From contig NZ_JAOQJI010000005.1 in NCBI RefSeq assembly GCF_025567125.1, forward strand, positions 62,001 to 126,000: 64,000 bases of DNA, written 5' to 3'. This document shows positions 1-7,848 of the stretch, in pieces. This DNA is from Phocaeicola fibrisolvens. GTDB lineage: Bacteria > Bacteroidota > Bacteroidia > Bacteroidales > Bacteroidaceae. The position numbers and the translations under genes are program-made. The notes below the pieces were generated by a model, which ran no database searches, had not been told where the DNA came from, and saw only the letters and a program-made list of their open reading frames with translations. Positions within the stretch are counted from its first letter, which is position 1; every line of letters starts with the position of its first letter.

Positions 1-853
1 AGCCGGTACGCCTACCGTGATGGGATTTACTCCCGACCGTCGGAAGGCTGCCGGGAAGCAGTTTGTGGATGTGGGTATTGCCGAAGAGCATGCCGTGGCC
101 CTGGCTTCGGGTATTGCCAAGAATGGAGGTAAACCGTTGTTTGGGGTGTACAGTACCTTCATCCAACGTGCCTACGACCAGCTTTCGCAGGATTTGTGTA
201 TCAACCGCAATCCGGCGGTACTTCTGGTGTTCTGGGGTTCGCTCTCGGCCATGAACGATGTGACACATCTGTGCTTCTTCGATATTCCGCTGCTCAGCAA
301 TATTCCGAATCTGGTCTACCTGGCACCGACCTGCCAGGAAGAGTATATGGCCATGCTGGAATGGAGTATCCGTCAGAATGAACATCCGGTAGCTATCCGC
401 GTGCCGGCTACGGAACTGGCTTACGGGAATCGTCCGGTGGATGCAGATTACAGTCGGTTGAACCGTTATCAGACCGTCCAGAAAGGTAATCGGGTAGCCA
501 TCCTGGGATTGGGCTCTTTCTTCGGATTGGCGGAAGAAACGGCTGACTTGCTCAAGAGTCAACATGGTATGGAAGTGACGCTGATTAACCCGCGCTACAT
601 TACGGGAGTGGATGAGGCCCTGATGGAAGAACTGAAGGCCGACCACGAGCTGGTAGTGACGCTGGAAGACGGAGTCTTGGACGGCGGATTCGGCGAGAAG
701 ATTGCCCGCTATTTCGGTTGCAGCCCGATGAAGGTGCTCAATTTCGGAGCCCGGAAGGAATTTGTAGACCGTTTCGACGTGCAGGAGTTCCTGGAGCAGA
801 ACCACCTGACCGCTCCGCAGATTGCCGCAGACATCCTGCAGCAGCTTGCCTGA
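1..853 (+). CDS. 1-deoxy-D-xylulose-5-phosphate synthase-like transketolase, 5' partial
   Basis: The open frame runs in from the left edge (frame 2) and stops at 851-853, giving about 283 residues. This is the C-terminal half of a DXS-type, thiamine-diphosphate-dependent transketolase. It includes the pyrimidine-binding segment with DVGIAEEHAV, where canonical DXS has GIAEQHAV, and then the C-terminal transketolase domain ending in a LEDGVLDGGFG segment. DXS condenses pyruvate and glyceraldehyde-3-phosphate for isoprenoid, thiamine and pyridoxal synthesis. The EEHAV variant and the uncertain paralogue status mean it could be a second, diverged DXS. The GTG and ATG near 17-22 are internal codons, not the start. 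A strong hairpin terminator follows. Confidence 0.85.
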   Translation, partial: AGTPTVMGFTPDRRKAAGKQFVDVGIAEEHAVALASGIAKNGGKPLFGVYSTFIQRAYDQLSQDLCINRNPAVLLVFWGSLSAMNDVTHLCFFDIPLLSNIPNLVYLAPTCQEEYMAMLEWSIRQNEHPVAIRVPATELAYGNRPVDADYSRLNRYQTVQKGNRVAILGLGSFFGLAEETADLLKSQHGMEVTLINPRYITGVDEALMEELKADHELVVTLEDGVLDGGFGEKIARYFGCSPMKVLNFGARKEFVDRFDVQEFLEQNHLTAPQIAADILQQLA

Positions 854-880
854 CGATTCTTTTTCCGTAACGATACAAAC

Positions 881-922
881 AAATGGCTCCCCCAGTGACA
901 ATGCATTTTGGGGGAGCCATTT
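881..922. terminator. Bidirectional rho-independent terminator
   Basis: A perfect 14-bp stem pairs AAATGGCTCCCCCA (881-894) with its complement at 909-922 around a 14-nt loop. T-rich sequence follows on the plus strand and the complement of an A-rich stretch on the minus strand. It lies between two convergent genes and can serve both. Confidence 0.9.
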
Positions 923-947
923 TCTTTTTGGTTGTTCGAGTCACTTT

Positions 948-2600
948 TTATATAATTTCGATACCCTGTTCGGCACAGAGTTTCAGACTCAAGTCTTTCA
1001 GTTTGAATTTCTGGATTTTGCCGCTGCCCGTCATCGGGAACTCCTTGACGAAGAAGATGTATTTGGGAATTTTGTAGCGGGCGATTTTTCCCTGACAGAA
1101 CTCCCGGACATCGAACTCGTTCATGGTGTAGCCCTCGTGCAGGATAATGAAGGCCCCTACGGCTTCTCCGTATTTCTTGGAAGGCACACCGGCCACCTGT
1201 ACATCCTTGATGCCCGGCATCTTGTAGAGAAATTCTTCGATTTCACGCGGGTAGATGTTTTCACCGCCACGGATAATCATGTCCTTGATGCGGCCCGTGA
1301 TGCGGTAGTTCCCGTTTTCATCCTTCACTCCCAAGTCGCCCGAATGGAGGAATCCCTTGGCATCGATAACCTCGGCCGTAGCCTCCGGGTTCTTGTAATA
1401 TCCTTTCATGTTGTTGTAGCCCCGGTTGCACATCTCTCCCTGTACCCCTATCGGACATTCCTCGCCGGTTTCCGGGTCGAGCACCTTCACTTCAGTAAAT
1501 TCAAAGTCGTGCCCTACGGTGTGATATCTCACTTCCGGATCATCGTCGATGCGGCTGTGCGTCATGCCCGGTGAGGTTTCCGTCAGTCCGTACACGCTGG
1601 TGACGCGCATGAACATCTTTTCTTCCACCTGTTTCATGAGTTCCACCGGACAGAGAGAGCCGGCCATGATGCCGGTGCGCAGGCTCGACAGGTCGAACAG
1701 ACTGAACATCGGATGATTCAGTTCGGCAATGAACATGGTCGGTACGCCATAGAGGGCCGTACACCGTTCCTTGTGAACGGAAGCCAGGACCAGCAACGGG
1801 TCGAAACGCTCAATCATCACCTGTGTACAGCCATGTGTCAGGCAGTTCATGGTGGCCAGTACCACTCCGAAACAATGGAACAGCGGTACACAGACACACA
1901 GCTTGTCGTCGGGGGTGAATTTCATGTGTTCGCCCGTCAGAAATCCGTTGTTGGCGATGTTGTAGTGGGTCAGCATGACGCCTTTGGGGAATCCCGTAGT
2001 ACCCGAGGTGTACTGCATGTTTACGGTGTCGTGGCAGTTCACCTGCTTTTTGGCTCGTGTCAGTTCCTCGTCGTCCACGTTATGTCCCAGCAGCAGAATC
2101 TCTGCCGTGTTGTACATCCCTCGGTATTTTTCCTGTCCGATGTAAATCACGTTGCGCATGTGGGGGAAGCGCTTGCTTTTCATGTGTCCCCGTTCAAAGA
2201 GTTTCAGCTCAGGCAGCATGGTGTAGGTCATTTCCACGAAGTTGCTGTCCTTTTCCCCGTCGACGATACACAGTGTATGCATGTCGGAGTTCTCACAAAG
2301 ATACTCCAGTTCCGCCTGCTTGTAGTTCGTGTTGACGGTGACCGCTACGGCCCCGATTTTGGCACAGGCATACAGAAAAGTCAGCCAGTCGGGTACGTTG
2401 CGGGCCCAGATACCCACGTGCGTGCCTTTTTGCACTCCGATGGCCAGCAAGCCTTTGGCCATACGGTCCACCCGTTCGTTGAACTGTTTCCAGGTGAAGC
2501 GCAGGTTACGGTCGGAATAGACGATGTATTCTTTGTCCGGAGTCACTTCCGCCCAATGCTCCAGCCAGTCGCCCAAGGTTCTTTCAGATAGTTGTAACAT
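948..2600 (-). CDS. AMP-binding acyl-CoA ligase (fatty-acid CoA synthetase family)
   Basis: A 550-residue ANL-superfamily adenylating enzyme of full family length. It carries the P-loop-like motif YTSGTTGFPKG, the YGLTETSPG motif, the GDLG aspartate, the hinge region RIKDMIIRGGENIYP and the C-terminal catalytic lysine region MTGSGKIQK. It should activate a carboxylic (probably fatty) acid to an acyl-adenylate and then an acyl-CoA. It lies 23 nt downstream of an XRE-cupin regulator on the same strand, and this pairing suggests the regulator senses the acid or its CoA ester. The exact substrate cannot be read from the sequence. Confidence 0.93.
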   Translation of the reverse strand: MLQLSERTLGDWLEHWAEVTPDKEYIVYSDRNLRFTWKQFNERVDRMAKGLLAIGVQKGTHVGIWARNVPDWLTFLYACAKIGAVAVTVNTNYKQAELEYLCENSDMHTLCIVDGEKDSNFVEMTYTMLPELKLFERGHMKSKRFPHMRNVIYIGQEKYRGMYNTAEILLLGHNVDDEELTRAKKQVNCHDTVNMQYTSGTTGFPKGVMLTHYNIANNGFLTGEHMKFTPDDKLCVCVPLFHCFGVVLATMNCLTHGCTQVMIERFDPLLVLASVHKERCTALYGVPTMFIAELNHPMFSLFDLSSLRTGIMAGSLCPVELMKQVEEKMFMRVTSVYGLTETSPGMTHSRIDDDPEVRYHTVGHDFEFTEVKVLDPETGEECPIGVQGEMCNRGYNNMKGYYKNPEATAEVIDAKGFLHSGDLGVKDENGNYRITGRIKDMIIRGGENIYPREIEEFLYKMPGIKDVQVAGVPSKKYGEAVGAFIILHEGYTMNEFDVREFCQGKIARYKIPKYIFFVKEFPMTGSGKIQKFKLKDLSLKLCAEQGIEII

Positions 2601-2623
2601 GTCGTTGAAGGTTTGAGTGAGAC

Positions 2624-3202
2624 TTAGGCCGGAGTGTAGACCACGGCCAGAATTTGTGCGGCTTGTCCTTCGGCAGCGTGTACGTGGTGCGGCACGATGG
2701 AGTCGTAATAAATGGTATCACCTTCCTTCAGTCGGTAAGTACTTTTCCCGTAACTGATTTCCAGTTCCCCTTTCAGTACCATAATGAATTCTTCGCCTTC
2801 GTGTCCGGAAAGGAAGAAATCCTTTTCGCTGTCGGCTTCGATGTCGATGATAAACGGGTCCATGTGACGGTCGGCCTTGCTTCTTGCCAGTGAGTGGTAG
2901 TGCATGTGCTGCCGTGCCTGTGTCGCATTGTTGGAAAAGCCGATGGTATCGTCTGCCTCCCCTTTCCGGCAGATTACCGGTCCTGTCTCATTGGGCTGGT
3001 CGTCCAGGAAAGTACCCAGTCGTACCCCCAGTACACGGGCGATTTTAATCAGTGGGGCAAGCGAAGGAATGTCGATGTTCTCTTCGATGCGGCTCACCTG
3101 TTCCACGGTCAGTCCGGCGCGTTCGGCCAGTTCCTGCATACTTATTTCCTGATTGCTTCGGAGCGCTTTGATTTTTTCTCCGATGATGTTTGTGCAGTCC
3201 AT
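2624..3202 (-). CDS. XRE-family regulator with C-terminal cupin domain
   Basis: 192 residues. A helix-turn-helix of the XRE/Cro type (about residues 8-65, with SMQELAERAGLTVEQVSRIE) is followed by a cupin_2 barrel (about 110-190, with HEGEEFIMVLKGELE and IVPHHVHA). Such regulators bind a small ligand in the cupin and often control the next gene, here the acyl-CoA ligase 23 nt downstream. A TACCTTTG -7 box (complement of 3235-3242) lies about 33 nt before the start and is probably its promoter. Confidence 0.9.
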   Translation of the reverse strand: MDCTNIIGEKIKALRSNQEISMQELAERAGLTVEQVSRIEENIDIPSLAPLIKIARVLGVRLGTFLDDQPNETGPVICRKGEADDTIGFSNNATQARQHMHYHSLARSKADRHMDPFIIDIEADSEKDFFLSGHEGEEFIMVLKGELEISYGKSTYRLKEGDTIYYDSIVPHHVHAAEGQAAQILAVVYTPA

Positions 3203-3325
3203 AGGTTGGGTTGTTTTGAGTTTTTCATGTTTCGCAAAGGTAATAAAGTTTCTGTATAAACATCCGGTGTAGTGGATAAAATACGTGTTTCTATTCCGAT
3301 ATGTCTGTTTTTCACTTTTTTGTGT

Positions 3326-3333
3326 TATCTTTG
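3326..3333 (+). promoter_or_regulatory. Bacteroidetes -7 promoter box
   Basis: TATCTTTG matches the Bacteroides TAnnTTTG consensus and lies 20 nt before the ATG of the redoxin gene. I see no clear TTTG at -33. Confidence 0.6.
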
Positions 3334-3352
3334 GACCGGATTATAATTTAGA

Positions 3353-3895
3353 ATGAATATGAAGAAGCTGTTTTTAGCATTGGCTTTGATGGGATGTATG
3401 GGGAGCCATGCCCCTCTTCAGGCTAGTCAGCCGGTTCCCGATGCGGCTGGATATATTGTAAAGGTAGGCGATGAGGCACCCGACTTTGAGATGACGCTGA
3501 CGGATGGCAGCAAGGTGAAGCTGTCCGACCTGAAAGGCAAGGTAGTGATGTTGCAGTTCACGGCCAGCTGGTGTGGAGTATGCCGCAAGGAAATGCCTTT
3601 TATCGAGAAAGACATCTGGCAGAAACATAAAGACAATGCGTCATTCGTGCTCTACGGGGTAGACCGTGACGAACCGCTGGAACGCGTGAAGGCTTTTGCC
3701 AAGCAGACAGGAGTGACCTATCCATTGGGACTTGACCCGGGGGCGGATATCTTTGCCAAGTATGCAGAACGCAATGCCGGAATCACTCGCAATGTACTGG
3801 TTGGCAAGGATGGAAAGATTGTCATGATGACGCGTTTGTATAATGAAGAGGAATTTGCTTCTCTTTGTCAGAAAATAGAAGAACTGCTGAAGTGA
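3353..3895 (+). CDS. TlpA/ResA-like thioredoxin-fold protein, probably exported or lipid-anchored
   Basis: 180 residues. The N-terminus has a basic start, a hydrophobic stretch and LMGC at about residues 12-15, which fits a lipobox, although a type-I signal peptide is possible. The mature part is an AhpC/TSA-type redoxin with the motif TASWCGVCRKE (cysteines 74 and 77), used for thiol-disulfide exchange in the periplasm. Met3 is an alternative start. The stop overlaps the start of the next gene (TGATG), so the two are translationally coupled. The partner is a cell-wall amidase. Confidence 0.85.
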   Translation: MNMKKLFLALALMGCMGSHAPLQASQPVPDAAGYIVKVGDEAPDFEMTLTDGSKVKLSDLKGKVVMLQFTASWCGVCRKEMPFIEKDIWQKHKDNASFVLYGVDRDEPLERVKAFAKQTGVTYPLGLDPGADIFAKYAERNAGITRNVLVGKDGKIVMMTRLYNEEEFASLCQKIEELLK

Positions 3896-4695
3896 TGAAG
3901 AAATATGGGTATGTATTGTTGGCCTTTCTGCTGTGTTTCCCTCTGGAAATGAACGGGCGGAAGAAAGGCAACTATGAGCCATTGCTGGGAAAGAAATATG
4001 CGTCGTATGCCGTGACTTCCAGCTCCTTGAAAGGAGCGGTCTTTTACTTGGTGAGCGGACACGGCGGTCCTGACCCCGGCTGCATCGGCAAATATCAGGG
4101 AAAGGAACTGCACGAAGATGAATATGCCTACGACATTATTCTCCGCCTCGGGCGGGAGCTCCTGAAGCGCGGGGCAAAAGTACATTTCATCATTCAGGAT
4201 GCGAAAGATGGTATCCGTAACCAGGCGGTATTGAACAACAGCAAGCGGGAGACTTGCATGGGCAAAGCCATTCCGTTGAATCAGGTGGCCCGTCTGCAGC
4301 AGCGTTGCGATGCCATCAACCGCCTCTACCGAAAAGATAAGAGCAGTTACAAGCGGGCTGTGTTTATCCACGTGGACAGCCGGGCACGTCATAACCAGAC
4401 CGATGTGTATTTTTATCATGCACCGGGCAGTTCGAAAGGAAAGAAGCTGGCAAGAGAAATTCAGCGCACATTTCGTGCCAAGTACGACCGGCATCAGCCT
4501 AACCGCGGTTTTGAGGGAACGGTGAGCGAACGTAATCTGTTTGTTCTCCGTAACACGACTCCTGTAGCGGTTTTTCTGGAGGTGGGAAATATTCAGAATG
4601 CGCAGGACCAGAAACGTCTGGTTATTGCTGACAATCGTCAGGCCCTCGCCAACTGGATTACTCAGGCTATTGAGAAAGACTACCGGAAACGATAG
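3895..4695 (+). CDS. N-acetylmuramoyl-L-alanine amidase (Amidase_3 type)
   Basis: 266 residues from the ATG at 3895. An upstream in-frame start at 3865 would lie inside the previous gene and is not needed. An N-terminal hydrophobic segment of about 18 residues acts as signal peptide or anchor. The zinc amidase fold shows its signatures: VSGHGGPDPG (first zinc His), a glutamate in HEDEYAYDI, FIHVDS (second His) and FLEVGNIQN (catalytic Glu). It should cleave the bond between muramic acid and the stem peptide. It is coupled by a 1-nt overlap to the redoxin upstream and closed by a strong terminator. Confidence 0.9.
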   Translation: MKKYGYVLLAFLLCFPLEMNGRKKGNYEPLLGKKYASYAVTSSSLKGAVFYLVSGHGGPDPGCIGKYQGKELHEDEYAYDIILRLGRELLKRGAKVHFIIQDAKDGIRNQAVLNNSKRETCMGKAIPLNQVARLQQRCDAINRLYRKDKSSYKRAVFIHVDSRARHNQTDVYFYHAPGSSKGKKLAREIQRTFRAKYDRHQPNRGFEGTVSERNLFVLRNTTPVAVFLEVGNIQNAQDQKRLVIADNRQALANWITQAIEKDYRKR

Positions 4696-4713
4696 ATTTT
4701 TTATTTCTTAGCA

Positions 4714-4759
4714 TAAAAAAAGTCAAGCACTTAAAAAAATGAATGCCTGACTTTTTTAT
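4714..4759. terminator. Rho-independent terminator between convergent genes
   Basis: A 16-nt arm (4714-4729) pairs with 4744-4759 with one mismatch (A-tract, GTCA and GCA paired with TGC, TGAC and the T-tract). The A- and T-tracts flank the core, so it can work on both strands. Confidence 0.85.
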
Positions 4760-4778
4760 ATTGTGGATTGTCAATAAT

Positions 4779-5750
4779 TTATCGGTTGTTGGCTTTCAGA
4801 ACCTTTTGTGTCTTTTGAATAATTTCCATATTCGGTAAATCTTTCTTTCCAATCAGTGTAAAAGCAAAGTTGTCGGCCATGATTTCTTCCGGATGAATCA
4901 CGTAGCTGGTATTTTTACCAACTTGTGTGTAGAAGTCTTCCGCGTCATCCAGTGTGTAAATAAGGGTTTTCCCAGCTTTTTGAATGGGGATGAACTCTCC
5001 GTTTAGCGGAACAAGTCCTATCTTTATGTAATCAAACAATGTATTTCCTTCGTAGGGCTTGTCGGTGTAAATCACCATGGTGCAGTATTGTTTCTGCCCA
5101 TTTATGGTAAAGGTTCCGTAGCTGTCATGGTGGCTGATGTCAGGGTTTGAAATGCGCATCTCAGCTAAATCGGACGGGAATAGGATTTCTTTTTCAATGA
5201 TTGTAAATCCGATAACTTGATACATGTCTTTCTTGAAAGTGGAATTCTGTCGCGTCAACAGGTGGAACAGTTCGTGTGCAACAAGGTATTTCAGGTCCTC
5301 GTCGGAAGAACTTTGTAATACTTCTTCTCCAATGGCTATCCAGTTCATGCGAGTGTAGGCCTGGGCACTTCCTTCTTCTTTTTGCGTAGTTTTTACGAAG
5401 ATGATTTCTTTAGGGAATTCCAAGTTGTATTTTTGTTTTTTGATTTCAGTATCCAAGCTTTTCATTGCCTTACTGATACGTTCTTTATCTTTGTCACTCC
5501 AGTTAAGCGTCTGGTTCATGGCGAATTGTAACAACTCGGATTTGCGTCCTTTGGGTTTCTGCAAACGCACGTCGATATCAAACTGGTTCCAGTTGCGGGT
5601 ATAGTCGTCCAGTTCCGTAATCAGCATTTGGGCCTCTGCACGAGTGGCGAAACGGAAGGCTGAATTGACGAACTTATTACTCTGTGCCCAAGAAGCTACA
5701 GTGGAAAAGGCCAGACAAAGTATGAAAAGAATTTGATGCTTTAGGGTCAT
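4779..5750 (-). CDS. Exported zincin-like protein with HExxH motif, function unknown
   Basis: 323 residues with a clear Sec signal peptide ending at about residue 22 (WAQ). A HELFH motif with flanking hydrophobic residues (YLVAHELFHLLTR, around residue 160) is the zinc-binding and catalytic helix of gluzincin/metzincin-type metallopeptidases. I do not recognise the family. The rest has no repeats or membrane segments. It could be a periplasmic or outer-membrane-facing peptidase, or a catalytically inert relative, because the third ligand is not obvious. It is convergent with the amidase. Confidence 0.65.
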   Translation of the reverse strand: MTLKHQILFILCLAFSTVASWAQSNKFVNSAFRFATRAEAQMLITELDDYTRNWNQFDIDVRLQKPKGRKSELLQFAMNQTLNWSDKDKERISKAMKSLDTEIKKQKYNLEFPKEIIFVKTTQKEEGSAQAYTRMNWIAIGEEVLQSSSDEDLKYLVAHELFHLLTRQNSTFKKDMYQVIGFTIIEKEILFPSDLAEMRISNPDISHHDSYGTFTINGQKQYCTMVIYTDKPYEGNTLFDYIKIGLVPLNGEFIPIQKAGKTLIYTLDDAEDFYTQVGKNTSYVIHPEEIMADNFAFTLIGKKDLPNMEIIQKTQKVLKANNR

Positions 5751-5972
5751 AGTTTTGTTTTTTAGTGGTTCACAATAATTCTTTGTGGTAAATATAACGT
5801 ATTTTTTGTTTCTTTCGTTGCTTTTTGTCGAGAAAAAAGCTCAGGGCTGGAAAATAAGGTAATAAAGAGTCTGCATACGGTGGGAGAGAGGTCTGGAAAT
5901 ATTGTGTGTACGGACTTTTTGATAAAGGTGAAAAAGCTGGTATACATATTGTTTTTTCTCTAGAAAATAGTT

Positions 5973-6056
5973 CTGTTTCACAGTGTGGTTTTTGTATTCC
6001 ACACTGTGAAATATATATCCCGCACTGTGGTTTTTGTATCCCACAGTGTGAAACAG
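5973..6056. repeat. Nested inverted repeats in a 490-bp intergenic region
   Basis: Four copies of a 9-bp near-palindrome (CACAGTGTG or CACACTGTG, with a CGCACTGTG variant) occur within 84 bp, separated by TTTTTGTAT-like spacers. The first two form a perfect hairpin (CAGTGTGG to CCACACTG). The outermost arms (5973-5988 and 6041-6056) also pair with one mismatch. The remainder of the gap 5751-6170 holds only unconvincing minus-strand frames, and I see no gene in it. Confidence 0.7.
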
Positions 6057-6170
6057 AGAAATTATGAAGATGTTGGGAAAAAATGAGAGAGGGATTTGGA
6101 CTTTCATGGAGATGTCTTTTCGTTCTCTTTGGTGCTGGATTCAATAAAAAAGGTAATAGTAGGCATGTAA

Positions 6171-6215
6171 AAAAACGGATTCATCCGCTGATTGCAGCAG
6201 AGTGAACCCGTTTTT
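6171..6215 (-). terminator. Terminator downstream of recA
   Basis: Stem AAAAACGG (6171-6178) pairs with CCGTTTTT (6208-6215), and inner pairs TTCA/TGAA and CTG/CAG shorten the loop. On the minus strand it ends in a run of seven U, starting 27 nt after the recA stop. Confidence 0.85.
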
Positions 6216-6241
6216 ATTATAGAAAAAAAGGATAATGAGAT

Positions 6242-7291
6242 TTATTCTTTGTCTTTCAACGCATCAAAAATCAGTTTTTCCAGCTCGTCGGCCAGTTCTG
6301 GATTGTCCTGGATGCATTGTTTGGCGGCATCACGGCCCTGTCCCAGTTTGGTGTCGTTGTAGCTGTACCAAGAACCGCTTTTCTTGATGATGCCCAGTTC
6401 GGCGCCCAAGTCGATGATCTCACCGCTGCGGGAAATACCTTCACCGAACATGATGTCGAATTCGGCTTTGCGGAAAGGAGGAGCCACCTTGTTCTTTACG
6501 ACCTTCACGCGTACCTGGTTACCGATGACTTCTTCGCCGTCTTTCAATTGAGTAGCGCGACGGATGTCCAGGCGGACAGATGCATAGAATTTCAAGGCGT
6601 TACCACCGGTAGTGGTTTCCGGGTTGCCGAACATGACGCCGATTTTCTCACGCAGCTGGTTGATGAAGATACAGGTCGTGTTGGTCTTGCTGATGGCAGA
6701 AGTCAGCTTGCGCAGAGCCTGTGACATCAGTCGGGCTTGCAAGCCTACCTTGTTATCGCCCATGTCGCCTTCAATTTCAGCTTTCGGGGTCAGGGCAGCT
6801 ACAGAGTCGATGACAATGATGTCGATGGCAGAGGAACGAATCAGCTGTTCAGCAATTTCCAATGCCTGTTCACCGTTGTCGGGTTGTGAAATCCACAAGT
6901 TGTCGATGTCCACTCCCAGCTTGGCTGCATAAAAACGGTCGAAAGCATGTTCTGCATCGATGAAAGCAGCAATACCGCCGGCTTTCTGTGCTTCGGCAAT
7001 GGCATGGATGGCCAGTGTGGTCTTACCGGAAGATTCCGGACCGTAGATTTCGATGATACGTCCTTTCGGATAACCACCTACGCCCAGTGCCGCATTCAGG
7101 GCAATGGAGCCGGTGGGGATGACTTCTACTTCCTGCACGTGGTCGTCGCCCATTTTCATGATGGAGCCTTTTCCGAAGCTCTTCTCAATTTTGTCCATGG
7201 CAGCTTGCAGGGCTTTCAGTTTCTCACTGTTATTGGGTTTGGGGGTGTTTTCAATACCCCCTTCAAATTCAAGTTCGTCTTTCTTTGCCAT
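6242..7291 (-). CDS. recA: Recombinase RecA
   Basis: 349 residues, the normal length for RecA. The Walker A motif GPESSGKTT is at about residues 84-92, Walker B is IIVIDSVAAL, and the DNA-binding loop region TTGGNALKFYASVR is intact. RecA forms filaments on single-stranded DNA, exchanges strands and triggers LexA and phage-repressor autocleavage. It starts 2 nt after the bcp stop, so the two share a transcript. That the nearby prophage repressor lacks a peptidase domain (see 34281) is relevant, because classical RecA-driven induction would need another route. Confidence 0.98.
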   Translation of the reverse strand: MAKKDELEFEGGIENTPKPNNSEKLKALQAAMDKIEKSFGKGSIMKMGDDHVQEVEVIPTGSIALNAALGVGGYPKGRIIEIYGPESSGKTTLAIHAIAEAQKAGGIAAFIDAEHAFDRFYAAKLGVDIDNLWISQPDNGEQALEIAEQLIRSSAIDIIVIDSVAALTPKAEIEGDMGDNKVGLQARLMSQALRKLTSAISKTNTTCIFINQLREKIGVMFGNPETTTGGNALKFYASVRLDIRRATQLKDGEEVIGNQVRVKVVKNKVAPPFRKAEFDIMFGEGISRSGEIIDLGAELGIIKKSGSWYSYNDTKLGQGRDAAKQCIQDNPELADELEKLIFDALKDKE

Positions 7292-7293
7292 AA

Positions 7294-7743
7294 TTATTGT
7301 AGGATTTGTGCGGCATGATCTTTGGTTTTCACTTCCTTGGGCGAAATAATCCGTTCGATGATGCCTTGTTCATTAATAATGAAAGTGGTACGGAAGGTAC
7401 CCATGTATTTGCGTCCGTACATGCTTTTTTCTCCCCATACGCCGAAGGTTTCCACCAGTTTGTGGTCGGTGTCGGCAATCAGCGTGAACGGAAGCTGGTT
7501 TTTCTCGATGAATTTTTGGTGTGATTTCTCATCGTTGATGCTCACGCCAATGACTTCATAACCAGCTTTCTGGAGCTCGGCGTAGTTGTCACGGAGGTTA
7601 CAGGCCTGTGCCGTACAGCCTGAAGTCATATCCTTGGGGTAGAAATAGAGTACGATTTTCTTGCCTGCGTAGTCGCTCAGGCGGACTTCTTCACCTTTTT
7701 CGTTGATTCCCAGTATTTCGGGAGCTTTGTCTCCTATGTTCAT
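7294..7743 (-). CDS. bcp: Thioredoxin-dependent thiol peroxidase (Bcp/PrxQ)
   Basis: 149 residues, an AhpC/TSA-fold peroxiredoxin of the PrxQ class. The peroxidatic cysteine 43 sits in TSGCTAQAC with the resolving cysteine 48 five residues later, which is the PrxQ pattern. It reduces hydrogen and organic peroxides with thioredoxin. It is the first gene of the bcp-recA unit, and a terminator-like hairpin separates it from the dehydrogenase upstream. Confidence 0.95.
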   Translation of the reverse strand: MNIGDKAPEILGINEKGEEVRLSDYAGKKIVLYFYPKDMTSGCTAQACNLRDNYAELQKAGYEVIGVSINDEKSHQKFIEKNQLPFTLIADTDHKLVETFGVWGEKSMYGRKYMGTFRTTFIINEQGIIERIISPKEVKTKDHAAQILQ

Positions 7744-7774
7744 AATTGTTTCTTTATAAAAGTGGGAAAAAAGA

Positions 7775-7826
7775 AAAGAACCAAGAATGAAGAATGAGTG
7801 CTCCGGTTCTCCATTCTTGATTCTTT
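7775..7826 (-). terminator. Hairpin terminator between the dehydrogenase and bcp
   Basis: Arms AAAGAACCAAGAATG (7775-7789) and CATTCTTGATTCTTT (7812-7826) pair over 14 of 15 positions. On the minus strand a T-rich stretch follows. This separates the upstream gene from the bcp-recA unit. Confidence 0.75.
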
Positions 7827-7848
7827 ATAGGGATAATTTTTCAATCGA

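Noticed and set aside
1713..2591. Long plus-strand frames opposite the acyl-CoA ligase
   Set aside because: Shadow frames caused by GC bias of the real gene; no family motifs and His/Val-rich composition.
5770..6144. Minus-strand frame of 124 codons in the gap left of recA
   Set aside because: It reads through the inverted-repeat array, has a low-complexity His/Pro/Ser composition and no promoter or ribosome-binding site.
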